64,000 nt of DNA from Corynebacterium sp. p3-SID1241 (lineage in GTDB: Bacteria > Actinomycetota > Actinomycetes > Mycobacteriales > Mycobacteriaceae): NCBI GenBank assembly GCA_025144025.1, contig JALXWS010000008.1, forward strand, positions 1 to 64,000. Reading direction: 5' to 3'. The stretch's first letter is position 1. The number at the start of each line of letters is the position of its first letter. The notes under the pieces are model-generated. The model was not told where the DNA came from. It searched no databases and worked only from the letters and a program-made list of their open reading frames with translations. This document shows positions 63,393 to 64,000 of the stretch, piece by piece. Made by a program: the position numbers and the translations under genes.

Positions 63393-64000
63393 TTATACCT
63401 CGGAACGTTCTGCCAGGGTAGCGCGGATAGGGCGAGCCAGCTGGGTCATGCGGTGACGCCCACGCAGCTCAATGGATTTCATCATAGTCCAGCGGGCCTG
63501 CTCGGCCTCATTGGCGGTCTTAAGTGTGGCGGCATTGGTGAGCACCTGGCCCGGGGTGTCCTTGGCCAGCTCGGTCAGGCGCGCGGTCTCGTTTACGGCA
63601 TCACCGATGACGGTGTACTCGAAGCGATCTGCGCCACCTATGTGCCCGGCGACGACGTGCCCCGCCGCCACGCCAATGCCGGCCTGCAGCTCCAGCCCGC
63701 GCAACTCGCCGCGCAGCTCGCGGGCGGCCTGCAGCGCCATGGAGGTGGAATCATAAACATTCAGGGGTGCGCCAAAAACGGCGAGGGCGGCATCGCCTTG
63801 GAACTTATTAATGATGCCTTTATTGCGGTGCACCACCTTGACGACGTGCTCGAAGAACTTATTGAGTTCCTCCACTACCTCCTCGGGGGAGTGATTGACG
63901 GCGAAGGTGGTAGAGCCGATGACGTCAATAAAAAGCACCGCTACCTTGCGGTCCTCGCCGCCTAGTTCGGGGCGCTCCTCCAAGGCGCGCTGGGCCACCT
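63393..64000 (-). CDS. cyaB: Class III adenylate cyclase, C-terminal part (runs off the window)
   Basis: The last 201 or more residues of a class III nucleotidyl cyclase are visible; the 5' end lies beyond base 64000. The catalytic domain shows the first metal aspartate in VLFIDVIGSTTFA, the second in INKFQGDAALAVFG, the adenine-specificity region GADRFEYTVIGDAV, and the transition-state pair in VNETARLTEL. It makes cAMP, the ligand of GlxR. In C. glutamicum the membrane-bound CyaB lies beyond topA, as here. The N-terminal membrane/HAMP part cannot be checked. Confidence 0.88.
   Translation of the reverse strand, partial: VAQRALEERPELGGEDRKVAVLFIDVIGSTTFAVNHSPEEVVEELNKFFEHVVKVVHRNKGIINKFQGDAALAVFGAPLNVYDSTSMALQAARELRGELRGLELQAGIGVAAGHVVAGHIGGADRFEYTVIGDAVNETARLTELAKDTPGQVLTNAATLKTANEAEQARWTMMKSIELRGRHRMTQLARPIRATLAERSEV

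Overview
The window is a stretch of core chromosome from a high-GC actinobacterium, almost certainly a Corynebacterium species. The gene order, as I remember it from Corynebacterium glutamicum, runs aspT - dnaX - ybaB - recR - gatD/murT - dnaQ-like - leuA - lysC - asd - sigC - katA, then pbp1a - whcA - glxR - nth, then the Tad-type pilus locus - helicase - csp - topA - adenylate cyclase. Many genes start directly at the presumed 5' end of the mRNA: a TANNNT hexamer lies 6-8 nt before the ATG or GTG. This is typical of corynebacterial and mycobacterial leaderless transcripts. I see no prophage, insertion sequence, CRISPR array or plasmid-like segment. I did not assign a species.

Layout. 1-7.6 kb: an MMPL membrane transporter, then a queuosine-salvage group (tgt, a YhhQ-type precursor transporter, gluQ), a CPA1 Na+/H+ antiporter and a small hypothetical gene. 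7.6-8.1 kb: tRNA-Ser(GGA) and the SRP RNA. 8.1-13.5 kb: aspT, a SUFU-domain gene, dnaX, ybaB, recR. 13.5-23.2 kb, mostly minus strand: an HNH/DUF222 protein, the gatD/murT peptidoglycan amidation pair, a catalytically degenerate DnaQ-like/BRCT protein, two paralogous envelope-type proteins (one broken by an in-frame TGA), and leuA. 23.4-32.6 kb: a GT-C mannosyltransferase-like protein, a DMT transporter, lysC (with internal beta-subunit start) and asd, a YkvI transporter, ECF sigma factor sigC, katA and a lipoprotein. 32.6-36 kb: a heptad-repeat membrane protein, a candidate small RNA, a citrate transporter and tRNA-Pro(CGG). 36.1-43.9 kb: phosphoesterase, YqeY, PBP1A, a WhiB regulator, RidA, MBL hydrolase, GlxR, a 29-residue membrane peptide and nth. 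43.9-49.7 kb: TlpA, Nudix, MarP protease, alpha/beta hydrolase, holin-like protein, a hypothetical protein and a HAD hydrolase. 49.9-54.7 kb: 6C RNA and the ssd-tadABC-pilin-tadE operon. 54.9-64 kb: DUF1998 helicase, cold-shock protein, DedA, topA, DUF418 protein and the 3' part of a class III adenylate cyclase.

How the genes connect. murT/gatD and PBP1A act on peptidoglycan. lysC and asd open the aspartate pathway to lysine/diaminopimelate, and leuA opens leucine synthesis. The adenylate cyclase makes cAMP, which GlxR reads. sigC, katA and the WhiB protein belong to redox control. ssd, the Tad genes and the helicase form the conserved actinobacterial 'helicase/secretion neighbourhood'.

Most unusual signal. 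A 16-mer, GGGGRCGTCGGCAAGC, occurs seven times exactly and at least six more times with one mismatch. Copies lie on both strands, always inside genes and in several reading frames. None of the annotated features explains it. Other items worth a look: a possible three-way-junction small RNA near 34.2 kb, paired DnaA boxes at 14.7 and 50.1 kb, a TGT without its zinc cysteines, and the nonsense-split envelope gene.
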